In this document: in pieces, positions 1 through 11,384 of the stretch
Position numbering within the stretch: the first letter of the stretch is position 1
Layout: every line of letters starts with the position of its first letter
Assembly: GCA_963826795.1 (NCBI GenBank)
Contig: CAWGYT010000010.1
Location: 310,001-374,000 of the forward strand
Reading direction: 5' to 3'
Origin: CAWGYT01 sp963826795
GTDB taxonomy: Bacteria; Planctomycetota; Planctomycetia; Pirellulales; Pirellulaceae
Length of the DNA stretch: 64,000 bases
The notes under the pieces: generated by a model
The model's input: only the letters and a program-made list of their open reading frames with translations
Databases searched by the model: none
What the model was told of the DNA's origin: nothing
Position numbers and translations under genes: made by a program

Positions 1-1
1 A

Positions 2-1462
<1,461 letters not shown>

Positions 1463-1640
1463 TTCCCGAAGGCGACCCCTCGCGACCGTGCTGGGGCCAC
1501 GCATGGCACCGACTTGTGCAACGTCGGAGGCAATCGTTGCAGCGGCAGGACAAGATCGGTTAATCTGCAGTTCGAGATGCGGTTCAGCCCAGGACGGTGC
1601 GAAGCCGTTGACTCGCGTCGTCCCCACGTTGGTGGTCCCC

Positions 1641-3115
1641 ATGCGAACGATCAATCTTCAAGCTTCGAGATCGGCCCGAACTGGGCCCACGATTTCGCGA
1701 TCGGTGCATCGCTCGACCGAAGGGCACTCCCCTTCGCTCTGCCACCGAGCCAGGTTGGGACTAGCGAAGGTCGTTTTTGGAGCGATCGTCCTGGCTGTCA
1801 CGGTCCCGGCTCACGGCGACGCGGATCAAGCGGAGGGCGATCCATCCGAGGGCTACCGGCTGCTCACCCAGAAGGCCTATCTTCCGCCCGATTTCGACCA
1901 GGAAACGTTCGACAACCTCTGGAAAGTCTGGCCGGCGCCCTTCGCTCGCAGGCGGCCGAGGCGAGCCAGTCCGAGCGTCGGCAAATGGCGTTTGAACGAT
2001 ACGGTTTGACCACCGCACCCGGCGAGGATGCCGCGCGTCCCTTGCAATATGTGGTTTCCGAGTCGGGTGGATGGAGCATGAATTGTTTCGCCTGCCACGG
2101 AGGTGAAGTCCTGGGCGAGGCCTACCCCGGTGCCCCGAATCGACGGTTTGCACTCGAACTACTTACGGCCGACGTGCGGCTGACTAAGCTGGGCATGCGG
2201 AAATCGATGAGTCACATGGATTTGGGGTCGCTCTTCATGCCGCTGGGAACGACGCGAGGCACGACAAACGCGGTCATGTTTGGCGTGGCACTGCTGGCGA
2301 ACCGCGACTCCGACTTGAATCTCCTACCGACTCGCATTCCACCGTCGATGACGCATCACGATATGGATGCACCGCCCTGGTGGCATTTTCGAAAGAAGCA
2401 ACATTTGTACATTGACGGATTCGCTCCCAAGGCGACTCGGCCGCTCATGCAGTTCATGCTGGTCGAACAAAACGGCCCTGACCAGTTTGCCGCTTGGGAG
2501 CGGGACTTCGAGCATATTTACGCCTACCTGAGTTCGCTGGAGCCACCGCCCTATCCGTTTCCGGTCGACGCCGCACTCGCCCAACGTGGCGAGGCAGTTT
2601 TTGATGCGAATTGCGCGGAATGCCATGGAACGTACGGGGGCCACTCAACTTATCCGGAGCGATCCATCCCGTGGGAGGAGATCGGCACCGATCCTGTGCG
2701 TCTGAGGGCACTCACGGCGCCGCAGCGTCAACACTATGCGTCGAGTTGGTTCGCGGAGGGCCATCGGGCCGCCGTCGTGACCGATCCTGATGGTTACGTA
2801 GCGCCCCCTTTGGATGGCCTATGGGCCTCAGCGCCCTACTTCCACAACGGGTCCGTTCCCACCGTTTGGCATGTGCTTCACCCAGATTCCCGCCCTGTCG
2901 TCTGGCGGCGAAACACAGGTGACTACGATCAGACCCGCGTCGGTCTGAGTGTTGACTCTTTCGCTGCGCTACCTCCTTCGGCGACTTCGAAATCGGAACG
3001 GATCGAGTTCTTCGACACCGGCCGGTTTGGCAAGGGGAATGCTGGGCATCGGTACCCCGATCGACTGACGCCGGATGAAAAGCAGGCCGTGTTGGAATAT
3101 CTCAAGACGCTCTAG
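1641..3115 (+). CDS. Di-haem c-type cytochrome, interrupted by one frameshift near 1940
   Basis: This is an exported cytochrome of the cytochrome-c-peroxidase-like type common in planctomycetes. The proposed ATG at 1641 leads into a hydrophobic segment (VVFGAIVLAVTVPAHGD) and then a conserved-looking start, AYLPPDFDQETFDNLWKVWP. That frame (position modulo 3 = 0) then turns into nonsense, while frame 2 carries on as LRSQAAEASQSERRQMAFERYGL. Adding one C to the run at 1938-1940 rejoins them as WPAPLRSQAAEA. The two haem sites are CFACH (about residue 149) and CAECH (about residue 325). The C-terminal APPLDGLWASAPYFHNGSVP stretch is typical of these proteins and supplies a candidate haem ligand region. 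The rebuilt length is about 491 residues. The electron partner is unknown. The start is less certain than the body because the leader before the hydrophobic core is long. Confidence 0.8.
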
Positions 3116-3120
3116 TCTTA

Positions 3121-3133
3121 GCTGTGACACAGC
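3121..3133. repeat. Short palindrome right after a stop codon (GCTGTG-A-CACAGC)
   Basis: GCTGTGACACAGC is a 6-bp inverted repeat around one central base, five bases after the cytochrome stop. Close relatives lie after the stop codons at 58044 and 60843. It may be a small dispersed palindromic repeat or a weak transcription end signal. Confidence 0.5.
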
Positions 3134-3220
3134 ACTAGTCGCTTCCCGTGGGCAGTGATACGATAAGGTCCAAGGAACGGTCGACTTGATCCTATTTGCT
3201 CCGAAAGGCTCCCTAGAAAG

Positions 3221-4549
3221 ATGACGCAACTCGTCGAAGCTCGTGCCGGCAGAATCACTCCCGAGATGGAATTTGTAGCTCAGCGTGAGGGGCTCACCCC
3301 GGACGTGGTTCGTCAGGAGGTCGCCGAAGGCCGGATGGTAATCCCGGCCAATCGCGTCCACTTGGGGTTTGGCCTTGAGCCGATGTGCATTGGCGTCGCC
3401 GCACGATGCAAGATCAACGCGAATATCGGTAACTCGGCCGTCACCAGCAATCTCGACCAGGAAATGGAGAAATTGCATACGGCGGTGCACTTCGGAGCCG
3501 ACACGGTGATGGATCTCTCGACGGGGAAGTCGATCGACGAGATTCGCAGCCTGATCATTCAAAAGTCGCCCGTGCCGATCGGAACCGTGCCAATCTACCA
3601 GATGCTGGAAGAACTGGGCGGCGACATCGAAGACATGCGTCCCCAGCATTTCCTCGACATGGTCGAGCATCAGGCCCAGCAGGGTGTCGACTACATGACG
3701 ATCCACTGCGGCGTGTTGCTGGAGCACCTGCACCTGACGACGCGGCGAGTCACGGGCATCGTCAGCCGAGGCGGCTCGCTAATCGCGAAATGGATGATGG
3801 CTCATCGCAAGCAAAACCCGCTTTTTGAGCACTTCGACGATCTGTGCGCGATCATGAAACAGTATGACGTCACGTGGAGTCTGGGCGATGGCCTGCGTCC
3901 TGGGTCCTTGGCCGATGCCAGCGACGACGCGCAGTTTGCCGAACTCGAGGTGCTCGGCAGATTGGTTGAACAAAGCTGGGCCAACGGCACCCAAGTGATG
4001 GTTGAAGGACCGGGGCACATCCCGCTCGACCAAATCGAAATGAACGTCACCAAGCAAATCGAGATCTGCAAAGGAGCCCCTTTCTATGTGCTGGGCCCTT
4101 TGGTCACGGATATCGCTCCCGGCTACGATCACATCACGAGCGCCATCGGTGCCGCAGTGGCAGGTTGGAGCGGCGCGGCGATGCTTTGCTACGTAACGCC
4201 GAAAGAACACCTAGGGTTGCCCGACCGCGAAGACGTGAAGCAAGGCGTGATTGCGTACAAGATCGCCGCCCACGCGGCAGATGTCGCACGCCGTCGACCC
4301 GGTGCTCGTGATCGAGATGACGCACTTAGCAAAGCGCGTTTCGAATTCGACTGGGAATCCCAGTTCAACCTCTCGCTCGATCCAGACACCGCTCGAGCCT
4401 ACCACGACCAAACGCTGCCGCAGGACACCTTCAAGAGTGCCCACTTCTGCAGTATGTGCGGTCCAAAATACTGCTCGATGAAGATTACCGAAGAAATTCG
4501 GAAGATGGACCAGGAAGGTGAGCTGGTAAAAATCGAGACCCAACCTTAG
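3221..4549 (+). CDS. thiC: Phosphomethylpyrimidine synthase (radical SAM, thiamine synthesis)
   Basis: ThiC rearranges aminoimidazole ribotide to hydroxymethylpyrimidine phosphate, the pyrimidine half of thiamine. The 442-residue protein begins MTQLVEARAGRITPEMEFVA and shows the family's core: NANIGNSAV, GADTVMDLSTG, PVPIGTVPIYQ, DYMTIHCGV, EGPGHIPLDQIEMN, APFYVLGPLVTDIAPGYDHI and LCYVTPKEHLGLP. The C-terminal cluster C410-x2-C413-x4-C418 (CSMCGPKYC) binds the 4Fe-4S cluster used for radical SAM chemistry. The length fits the short ThiC form that lacks the extra N-terminal domain of enterobacterial enzymes. The 105-base leader shows no recognisable TPP riboswitch. The gene appears to stand alone between the cytochrome and a convergent envelope gene. 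Confidence 0.97.
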   Translation: MTQLVEARAGRITPEMEFVAQREGLTPDVVRQEVAEGRMVIPANRVHLGFGLEPMCIGVAARCKINANIGNSAVTSNLDQEMEKLHTAVHFGADTVMDLSTGKSIDEIRSLIIQKSPVPIGTVPIYQMLEELGGDIEDMRPQHFLDMVEHQAQQGVDYMTIHCGVLLEHLHLTTRRVTGIVSRGGSLIAKWMMAHRKQNPLFEHFDDLCAIMKQYDVTWSLGDGLRPGSLADASDDAQFAELEVLGRLVEQSWANGTQVMVEGPGHIPLDQIEMNVTKQIEICKGAPFYVLGPLVTDIAPGYDHITSAIGAAVAGWSGAAMLCYVTPKEHLGLPDREDVKQGVIAYKIAAHAADVARRRPGARDRDDALSKARFEFDWESQFNLSLDPDTARAYHDQTLPQDTFKSAHFCSMCGPKYCSMKITEEIRKMDQEGELVKIETQP

Positions 4550-4588
4550 GCGCGAACCCGGACGGGGAGTTGGGATTGGGTACGTCCG

Positions 4589-4619
4589 GCACGGAGCATC
4601 GTGGACCCCAGCTCCGTGC
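4589..4619. terminator. Perfect 9-bp hairpin between convergent genes
   Basis: GCACGGAGC (4589-4597) pairs perfectly with GCTCCGTGC (4611-4619) across a 13-base loop. It ends immediately before the stop codon of the minus-strand gene and 40 bases after the thiC stop. There is no T-tract, so termination in either direction is inferred from position and structure only. Confidence 0.5.
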
Positions 4620-6872
4620 TTAAGGCGAGCTTTCGCTCTGAGCCAACCCTTGGTTCCTCCAGCGGGTGATGATCTGGCCCACCTGCTCTTGCTCGAGTTG
4701 TGACGCCGAGACGATCAAGGTTTGACTGGCCGCATCATACGCGACCGCTCCGTCACCATCCGGCTGGACTCGTGCCGGCCCCAGTCGCTGAACAATCTGC
4801 TGGCCGATCCAATTCGCCGCTTCCGCAGACGCCGCGGATCCCAAGCGATAGAAAACCACCTCGTGCTGCGCCAGGATCGCCGGGACGGTTGTGATCTCGA
4901 CGGTCTGCCCATCAATGACTCGATACGCCAGCCCCTTGTCTTTCAACAGCAGTCCAAGTACCTCGCGCAACGGTTGCCCGTCGCAAGAGAACGTGCATCG
5001 ATCTTGCGGCGACCATCCCGCAGCATCCAGAGCGGGCCAGTCAATCAGAATTTCTGCGGCGACTTGCGATTCGATCCGAGAAACGATCTGAGTCAGACTG
5101 CTGTCATTCCAGATTCGAACGGTCACTGGATCTTCCCAAGCACGAAATGACGCATCGCGTGTTTCGAACGAGATTCGGTCGGGATAAACCGAAGTTCGGG
5201 TCGCCAGCCCACGTGCCGCTCGAAGCCGCTCGCAGAATACGAGGACTCGATACTGAACCAGGTCCGAATGTTCGACGACCAAAGTCGAATCCTCCACGCT
5301 GACGCGCCCTGCCTGAGCCACCTCGGGATCATTCACGGTGGCGTGGCCCTCCCACGTCCCATAGGCGATCAGTTGCTTAATCCACTCGGCCAGGGCAACG
5401 ACGCGAGCCGGGTCTTGTTGGCATAGATCCGAAACATCGTGGCGGATCGTCACCCACTGCCCAGCGGCCTCAGGTCTCGTCGTGACGGTCAATTGGCCTT
5501 CGTCGATTCGATAACTGAGTCCCGTCTTGGCAAGCGTTTCGACCAACGAGTCGCGGATCGTTCCGTTCTTGATCAGGGCATTTACCCGCCGGTCGGCGCG
5601 GAGGTTGCGGCGTCCGAGGGCGTCCGGATCCAAGCGAATCGGAATCGTGCTCAGATCCGTTAGTGTTCGCAACGCCTGGCACAGTGAAACGTCCTTGAAC
5701 TGCAACCCAGAAATTGGCTCCTCGAGTCTCGCGGACACCTCGACCGGTCGCGGTGGGGAACGCGTGGGCTGGACGAGACCCTCCTCGGGTTGCCATATCG
5801 ACGGCGCGGGGGAATTCGCGATCGGTTGGTCGACCTCCTTTTTCGAAGTGGCCGGCTGCGACGACTCCGCGTCTTGAAGCCAGCGAGCGAAACTGGCCAG
5901 CTCGTCGTCGCTCGTGAAAACCTCAGTCGGCGCCGAGTCGGTCAGCTGCTGCCCCGCCAGTTCATTTAGCGATTGGTCCCTGGGACCTTCGTTGGTGAGA
6001 GCTGGAGCTGCGTCGTTTGAATGTGAACCCATTGACGCAACTCGGTCCGTTGCGGCGGCCACGTCACCGATGGGTTCCGGAAGACCCTCGGGTTCCTCGG
6101 CGACTTGAACCGCAAGGTCCTGGTCTGTATCCGCACCGCGAGCCGCCTGCTTTTGAGTCGACACGGTGTCTTGCCCGACCTCAGAATCAACCGGTCTCGT
6201 CAGCTCGAGCGATTCATCGCCGGCGTCCGACGACGCGGGGATGAGGGTCTCTTGATGGCTCTTCGATAGATCAAGCGGGCCGGCGACCGACGCGATCGGG
6301 TCGTCGTCTCGCACCGGAGAGCCCAAGGTTGAAGTCCCTGTCGGGCTGGGGAGGCTGCGATTCGAGGTCAGCATCCAGCCGACGAATCCGACGGCCATCG
6401 CGATGCCGACCACAACGCCACCGCCGATGAGTGCGATGGAGCGAAACGGAGAAGGCGGGGCCGGATTTGCCATCTCCGACGTGGGAACGGGCTCGTCCAC
6501 GGGTTGGCTCGGGGACATCGGTCTGCCGGAACCTGGCGCCTCAGCCCCCGTCAACTCGGGGTCGCCCGTCACATTCGGCGCACGTCCCGAGGAAGGTTGC
6601 CTCCAGCGGGACTCGATGGCACGACGGGCGACCGGCCGCCGCCAAGGCTCGTCCAGCAAGCGGTCGATATTGTCGAAAGAATCGGATCGCGGAACGCGCG
6701 TCACGATCTCGGCCGCAGGAGAGTCGGACGGATGATTCGCATCGAGACTCGGCGCGGCGACCGCCGGCGGATCGATCAACACCATGCTGCCACACTTGGG
6801 ACACGGCACGATTTGCCCGACAAGACGCCGATCACGTACCCGCAAGCGGGCCCGGCAGGTCGTACAAATCAT
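4620..6872 (-). CDS. Zinc-ribbon, single-pass membrane protein with STN-like periplasmic domains
   Basis: The chosen start (6872) gives MICTTCRARLRVRDRRLVGQ, a zinc ribbon with C3-x2-C6 and C24-x2-C27. Longer versions lack a sensible N-terminus. After a proline/serine-rich linker comes one membrane segment, about residues 145-168 (SIALIGGGVVVGIAMAVGFV), so the ribbon is probably cytoplasmic and the remainder periplasmic. The distal half holds repeated modules such as QFKDVSLCQALRTLTDLS with DSLVETLAKTGLSYRIDEGQ, and later REVLGLLLKDKGLAYRVIDG. These resemble the STN fold found before secretins and TonB receptors. No secretin pore follows. The adjacent gene at 7047-9991 ends in a similar module, so the two proteins may act together in the envelope. 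The function is unknown. Confidence 0.75.
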   Translation of the reverse strand: MICTTCRARLRVRDRRLVGQIVPCPKCGSMVLIDPPAVAAPSLDANHPSDSPAAEIVTRVPRSDSFDNIDRLLDEPWRRPVARRAIESRWRQPSSGRAPNVTGDPELTGAEAPGSGRPMSPSQPVDEPVPTSEMANPAPPSPFRSIALIGGGVVVGIAMAVGFVGWMLTSNRSLPSPTGTSTLGSPVRDDDPIASVAGPLDLSKSHQETLIPASSDAGDESLELTRPVDSEVGQDTVSTQKQAARGADTDQDLAVQVAEEPEGLPEPIGDVAAATDRVASMGSHSNDAAPALTNEGPRDQSLNELAGQQLTDSAPTEVFTSDDELASFARWLQDAESSQPATSKKEVDQPIANSPAPSIWQPEEGLVQPTRSPPRPVEVSARLEEPISGLQFKDVSLCQALRTLTDLSTIPIRLDPDALGRRNLRADRRVNALIKNGTIRDSLVETLAKTGLSYRIDEGQLTVTTRPEAAGQWVTIRHDVSDLCQQDPARVVALAEWIKQLIAYGTWEGHATVNDPEVAQAGRVSVEDSTLVVEHSDLVQYRVLVFCERLRAARGLATRTSVYPDRISFETRDASFRAWEDPVTVRIWNDSSLTQIVSRIESQVAAEILIDWPALDAAGWSPQDRCTFSCDGQPLREVLGLLLKDKGLAYRVIDGQTVEITTVPAILAQHEVVFYRLGSAASAEAANWIGQQIVQRLGPARVQPDGDGAVAYDAASQTLIVSASQLEQEQVGQIITRWRNQGLAQSESSP

Positions 6873-7046
6873 CGAAAAGGCGTCCACGCAGCGATTCCCC
6901 GCATGATACGGATCAGATTCCAGAGCGGCGATCGGCTCGCTCCCGACTGCCAACCGAGACGGGGGATCCTTGAGCCATCGGGCACGTCGGTCCGGCCCCA
7001 ATCTCGTGATAAGCTTCCCAAACCTCTAGTCTAACGTGACTCCCCC

Positions 7047-9991
7047 TCATTCCGCCACAAACTCCGGCGGGACTTGATAGCCTTTTTGCTTCGCCGCCGT
7101 GCGGGTTGTAATCAACACCGTCCATTCGCCGAACCCGGCTTCCGGGGGTGCAACGACCCAAATCAGCTTCTGCTCGGCCAACTTCGTCGACTCGACGGCG
7201 ATCGGGTTGGCGCGGCGCACCAACTCGGTCAGCACCTGCCGGAGCGTTTGATCTTCCAGCCGTACGTCGCGAATCTGCTGGTTCCGCGTGATTCCGTCCA
7301 GCTGGAGATCGCCCCCGATGATGCGTAGTTGAAACTCAGGACACGTAAATTGCTCGCGAATCAGACCGGCCAGTTCCGAAACGGCGGCCTCGAGCGACTG
7401 CTGTTCGATGGTTAAGCGGATGGGCCGTGCGAGTATTTCGTCCAGGGACAGACCCGCCGCGGGCGGGGGGAGTTCGAGACGGGGACGTCGGCATTAACGG
7501 AGCTGGCCAGCGCGAGTTCACTGGCCAGCAGCAGGTTATGCGCGGCCGCGGCCGGCAGCACCGCGTTGATCACCGCACACCGTCCTTCGACGCCAACACG
7601 GGCCTGTTGCGACAGAAAACTGACCATCAGCGGGTAACGAATCGCCAGCGGCTGCCAGTAAGGATCGATCCGAATCTGACCCAGGTAGTCGTTGACTCGC
7701 TCGGGCAAGTCGACCAATTGCCGCCGACGATCCGCGGCAACCCGCAGAGGTGACTCTTCGACAGGGGTCAGCCACCGTAGCTCGAGATACAGGGTGTCAC
7801 TCAGGTGAGCGCTGACACAGACGGCTTGTGCGGCATCCCCAAAAAACCGCAACAGCGGGTCGCGAATGACCCCGCGGCTCCCGGCGAGCAGGTCGCGTCC
7901 ATCGGCGGCCAAAAAGTTCGGAGTGAACAACAGCGTGAACTCCCGAGTTTGATCGCTCTGGCGACGCAGCTGCTCGATTTGACGACGCAGCAGAGGCTCT
8001 GGCGGACTCGCCACCAGTTCGCTCAGCAGATCGTCAGAAGCCAACACCAGCGTCTCACCGCTCGCGTCAGGTAGCCAGACCGCCCAGGATCCCAGTCGTC
8101 CCTGGTCCCCTGCGGGGCCGGACTGCCGTTGCGTCATTCGCTGGACCGCCGGCGCCAACGCCTCCGCGGGCCCCCGTAGCACGAGCGCGGCACGAGGCGG
8201 CCCGACGTCTTGGGGTACCAGGGACACCAGCAGCGTCTGGATCGCGCTGAAGGCGATTCCCCAGTCCGCTTCTGCCTGGCGACGAAATCCACTCAGCTCC
8301 GGCCCCAAAGCGTCCAGTGCGGCGGCACCTTCGACCGTCGCGCACAGCTCCGCCAAACGAACATGCAGAAAGAACTGGGCCCCGGCGGGCGTGTAGCGGA
8401 GATCGAGCGGCGGCCCGGACGTCGGGGCCTGCCAGAGTGAATCCCCATCGTCATCGACCAGATTGCTTTCGGTTCGCGTCACGGCCGCCGCGTCCCCTTC
8501 GCCGTCGGCCGAGCCAGCGTGGGTCGAAGCTGCGCGGTTGCGTTCGATTGCGGCGCCGGACCGCTTTCCTGAGCTGGACGCGCCGGAGCGAGACGCGGTC
8601 GGCGTCGAGGCCCAGGGGCGCCACCACATCACGGGCGCCGCCAGAGTCGCGCACGCCAGCGTAACCAAGAGCCAGAGTGGCGGGGCGGAACGCTTTCGTG
8701 CCGCGCGGCGCGGACCGCGATCGTCGGCTTCAAGGGCCGACAACTCGGCCAGCAGAGGCGGCTGGGCGGTTACGATCGCTTCGTTGGGACCGTGATCCCG
8801 GAGGACGGGAGCGACCTGAACGGCGTCCGTCGCAGGCGGCGCAGCCTCGACATCCGTCGTGCGGGCCAAGTCGCTCTTGGTCACCGCAAGGTGCTCTGGC
8901 TTGGCCTCAGCAATCCGATCCAAGTGCGAGAGAAAGTAGGGTTCCGTGGCGCGTCCCCGGGGCGTCGTTTGCCGGACGCCGGAGGGCACAAAGGGTTCGA
9001 GCTTATCCATGACCTCGGCGAGATCTTGGTAACGGAGATCTCGCCGCTTGGCCATCATGAATGCCACGATTTCCTGAAGCCCCTGGGACACATTGGGAAA
9101 CCGCGTCAGTGTCTCGATTCGCCGCGTCGCGTGCTCACGCATCACGTCTTGAACCGTGGCGCCGCCGAACGGGGGCTGACCGGCGAGCAACTGGTACAGC
9201 AGGCATCCCAGGGCGTAGATGTCGGTCAAACGGTCCGGTCGCGTTTCGCGTTGGATGAGTTCGGGGGCCCAGTAGTCGGCAGCCGGTCGGAGGTTGGGGT
9301 GCGTGCTGGGATCGGTGGATTCGCATGTGGAAGGTCCGAAGGGCGAGCAGAGGAGCCGCACATGTCCGCCGGTTTGGACGACCACCTCTCGCGCGTGGAT
9401 CGCTCCGTGGATTCCTCCCAAGGCGTGCAGGTGAGCCAGCCCGGCCGCGACTTGCGATGCCAGGAGACAGGCCTGACCCGCTCCCAACCGCTTCCGCTGC
9501 CGAAGGATTTCCTCGATCGTCACCCCCTCGGGCCACTCGCCGACTGCGAAACGCTGCGGGCCCAACTCAACCGCCTCGTAGCAGCGTGCCAAATGCGGAT
9601 GACGGAACCGCCGACTGCGTTCGGCTTGCTCACGCGCAGGTGCCCAATCGTGCAGCTCAGATCCGAGCCAGAACCAGAGCAACAGCCGATGGTGCGTCGA
9701 GACGTGCACGCCTTCGAAGCGTCGTGTGTCGAGCGACAGGAACGGGCGACTCTGCAGGATCCGATATTCGCCAAATTGAAATGGCCCGGATTTCCCCGCC
9801 AACAGCCTCCGCGCTTGGTAGGACGTCAAATGCCGCTGCTTGACGAGCCATTCGGCCGCCTGCTGGGCCGTGGGACCACGCTCTTGCGCGAATCCGGCCT
9901 GGCACTCGGCCCGCCAATTCGACCACTCACGCTCGTCCGCAAGCTGGCTGTCAGCAGCCAATCGCCAGAACTGGTCAGCAGACAACGACAT
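7047..9991 (-). CDS. Kinase-like (probably inactive) membrane protein with STN-like tail, interrupted by one frameshift
   Basis: The N-terminal ~350 residues have the order of a Hanks-type Ser/Thr kinase: FGEYRILQSRPF (glycine-loop region), YWAPELIQRETRPDRLTDIYALGCLLYQLLAG (activation segment end through helix F, beginning YWAPELIQ) and REHATRRIE. The HRD-type motif reads HGAIHAREVVV without the catalytic Asp, the DFG position reads SPFGPS, and no VAIK-type Lys is evident, so it is probably a pseudokinase. A membrane segment follows at about residues 435-455 (PPLWLLVTLACATLAAPVMW), then a large periplasmic part. The upstream frame runs into junk after VPVSNSP. One additional base in the 6-G run at 7465-7470 restores SPPPAAGLSLDEILARPIRL and a clean tail ending KGYQVPPEFVAE at 7047. 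The start MSLSADQFWRLAADS (9991) is preferred over 10033. Confidence 0.8.
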
Positions 9992-10081
9992 GGCAGCGAC
10001 AGTGCGGGGAGATCGAAGTGCGAGCCGGATCACCGGAACGGGGCCGCGCGGCCCCTGCCTCCAGTGTACCAGCGGCGGCGG

Positions 10082-11143
10082 TTAGACCAAGCTTGTGAAC
10101 CGGCGCGAGGCGACCTCGTGAAGAATCCGGCCGGCGCTCGCGATCGCGTCCGTGTCGACGTCCAGGTGGGTCAGCGCGCGAATGCACGCGGATGACTCGG
10201 CCAGCATCAGGACGCCGGCCTCGGCCAGGTCCCGGACCAGTTCCGGGGCCGTTCCCAGTTCGGGGGCGACATCAAAATAAACGATGTTGGTTTCAACGGG
10301 ATCATGGGCGAGCGTCAGGCCGGGAATGGGGCGGATCTGCTCCGCCAGTTGTTTCGCCAATTCGTGGTCTTCCGCGAGACGGTCGAGATGGTGATCGAGC
10401 GCGTACAGGGCTCCGGCGGCGATAATGCCACATTGCCGCATGCCTCCGCCCAAAACCTTCCGGTGACGCCGGGCTTGACGAATCAAGTCCCGAGGTCCGA
10501 CCAGGGCGCTGCCGACCGGCGCCCCGAGCCCTTTGCTGAAGCAGACGCTGACCGTGTCGAACAGCGACGCCCAGTCGGCCGCATTGATCCCGGATGCGAC
10601 GACCGCGTTGAATAGACGAGCCCCATCCAAGTGCAATCGCAAACCGTGCCCTCGGGCCCACGCGGAAATCGTCTCGATCGTCTCCCACGGCCACACTTTC
10701 CCTCCGCCACGGTTATGCGTGTTCTCCAGGCACAGCAGCCGCGTGCGAACCATATGCTCGTTGTCGGGTCGAATCAGTCCCTCGAGCTGCTTCACCTGCA
10801 ACACGCCTTGCTGTCCGACGACGGTTCGAGCCACCACGCCGCTCAGTTGGGAGAAGGCACCTTGTTCGTAGTTGTAGATGTGGCAGTCCTGCTCGCAAAT
10901 CAACTCGTCCCCCGCGGCGCAGTGGAGCCGAATCGCGACCTGATTGGCCATCGTCCCCGACGGCATGAAGATCGCCGCTTCCATTCCCAGGCGTTCCGCG
11001 ATCCGCTGCTCCAGCCGCTGTGTGGTGGGGTCAGCCCCCAGCACGTCATCGCCCACTTCGGCCTCGGCCATCGCACGACGCATGGCCGGCGTGGGCCGGG
11101 TCACGGTGTCGCTTCGCAGGTCAATCTCGGTTCGACCAGTCAT
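10082..11143 (-). CDS. ltaE: Low-specificity L-threonine aldolase (PLP enzyme)
   Basis: This enzyme cleaves threonine or allo-threonine to glycine and acetaldehyde. The start at 11143 gives MTGRTEIDLRSDTVTRPTPAM, the canonical N-terminus, with GAAGGGGA-like purine signal (GAAGGGGAC) a few bases upstream. Family motifs follow: AEVGDDVLGADPTTQRLE, AIFMPSGTMANQVAI, CLENTHNRGGG, LHLDGARLFNA and VCFSKGLGAPVGSAL, whose Lys forms the PLP Schiff base. The protein is about 353 residues, the normal size for the fold-type I family. The extra in-frame residues upstream to 11350 do not look coding. It is convergent with nothing and lies divergently from hisD, leaving a shared promoter region at 11144-11384. 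Confidence 0.95.
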   Translation of the reverse strand: MTGRTEIDLRSDTVTRPTPAMRRAMAEAEVGDDVLGADPTTQRLEQRIAERLGMEAAIFMPSGTMANQVAIRLHCAAGDELICEQDCHIYNYEQGAFSQLSGVVARTVVGQQGVLQVKQLEGLIRPDNEHMVRTRLLCLENTHNRGGGKVWPWETIETISAWARGHGLRLHLDGARLFNAVVASGINAADWASLFDTVSVCFSKGLGAPVGSALVGPRDLIRQARRHRKVLGGGMRQCGIIAAGALYALDHHLDRLAEDHELAKQLAEQIRPIPGLTLAHDPVETNIVYFDVAPELGTAPELVRDLAEAGVLMLAESSACIRALTHLDVDTDAIASAGRILHEVASRRFTSLV

Positions 11144-11384
11144 CAAGACGTCCCCTTCGCAAGGTCCACGGTCCCAAGGCAAACTGCCTCGCCGACTGAG
11201 CACGGGTCGGACGATCTCGTTAACGATTGGCGGGATCGACGGCTCCGGGCGTAAGCGCGATGGAACACAACACCCCGTTCCATCGCCAGCTGCAAGGTAC
11301 CAAGGCGTTCCCGGGGATTCCAGGACCCGGAAATTCCACGAGTCGTTCAACCCCGTCTAGCCGCTGGAATGCCTACGGACCACA

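Noticed and set aside
3116..3220. Possible TPP riboswitch before thiC
   Set aside because: The leader is only about 105 bases long and lacks the conserved thi-box core; the one visible structure is the short post-stop palindrome.
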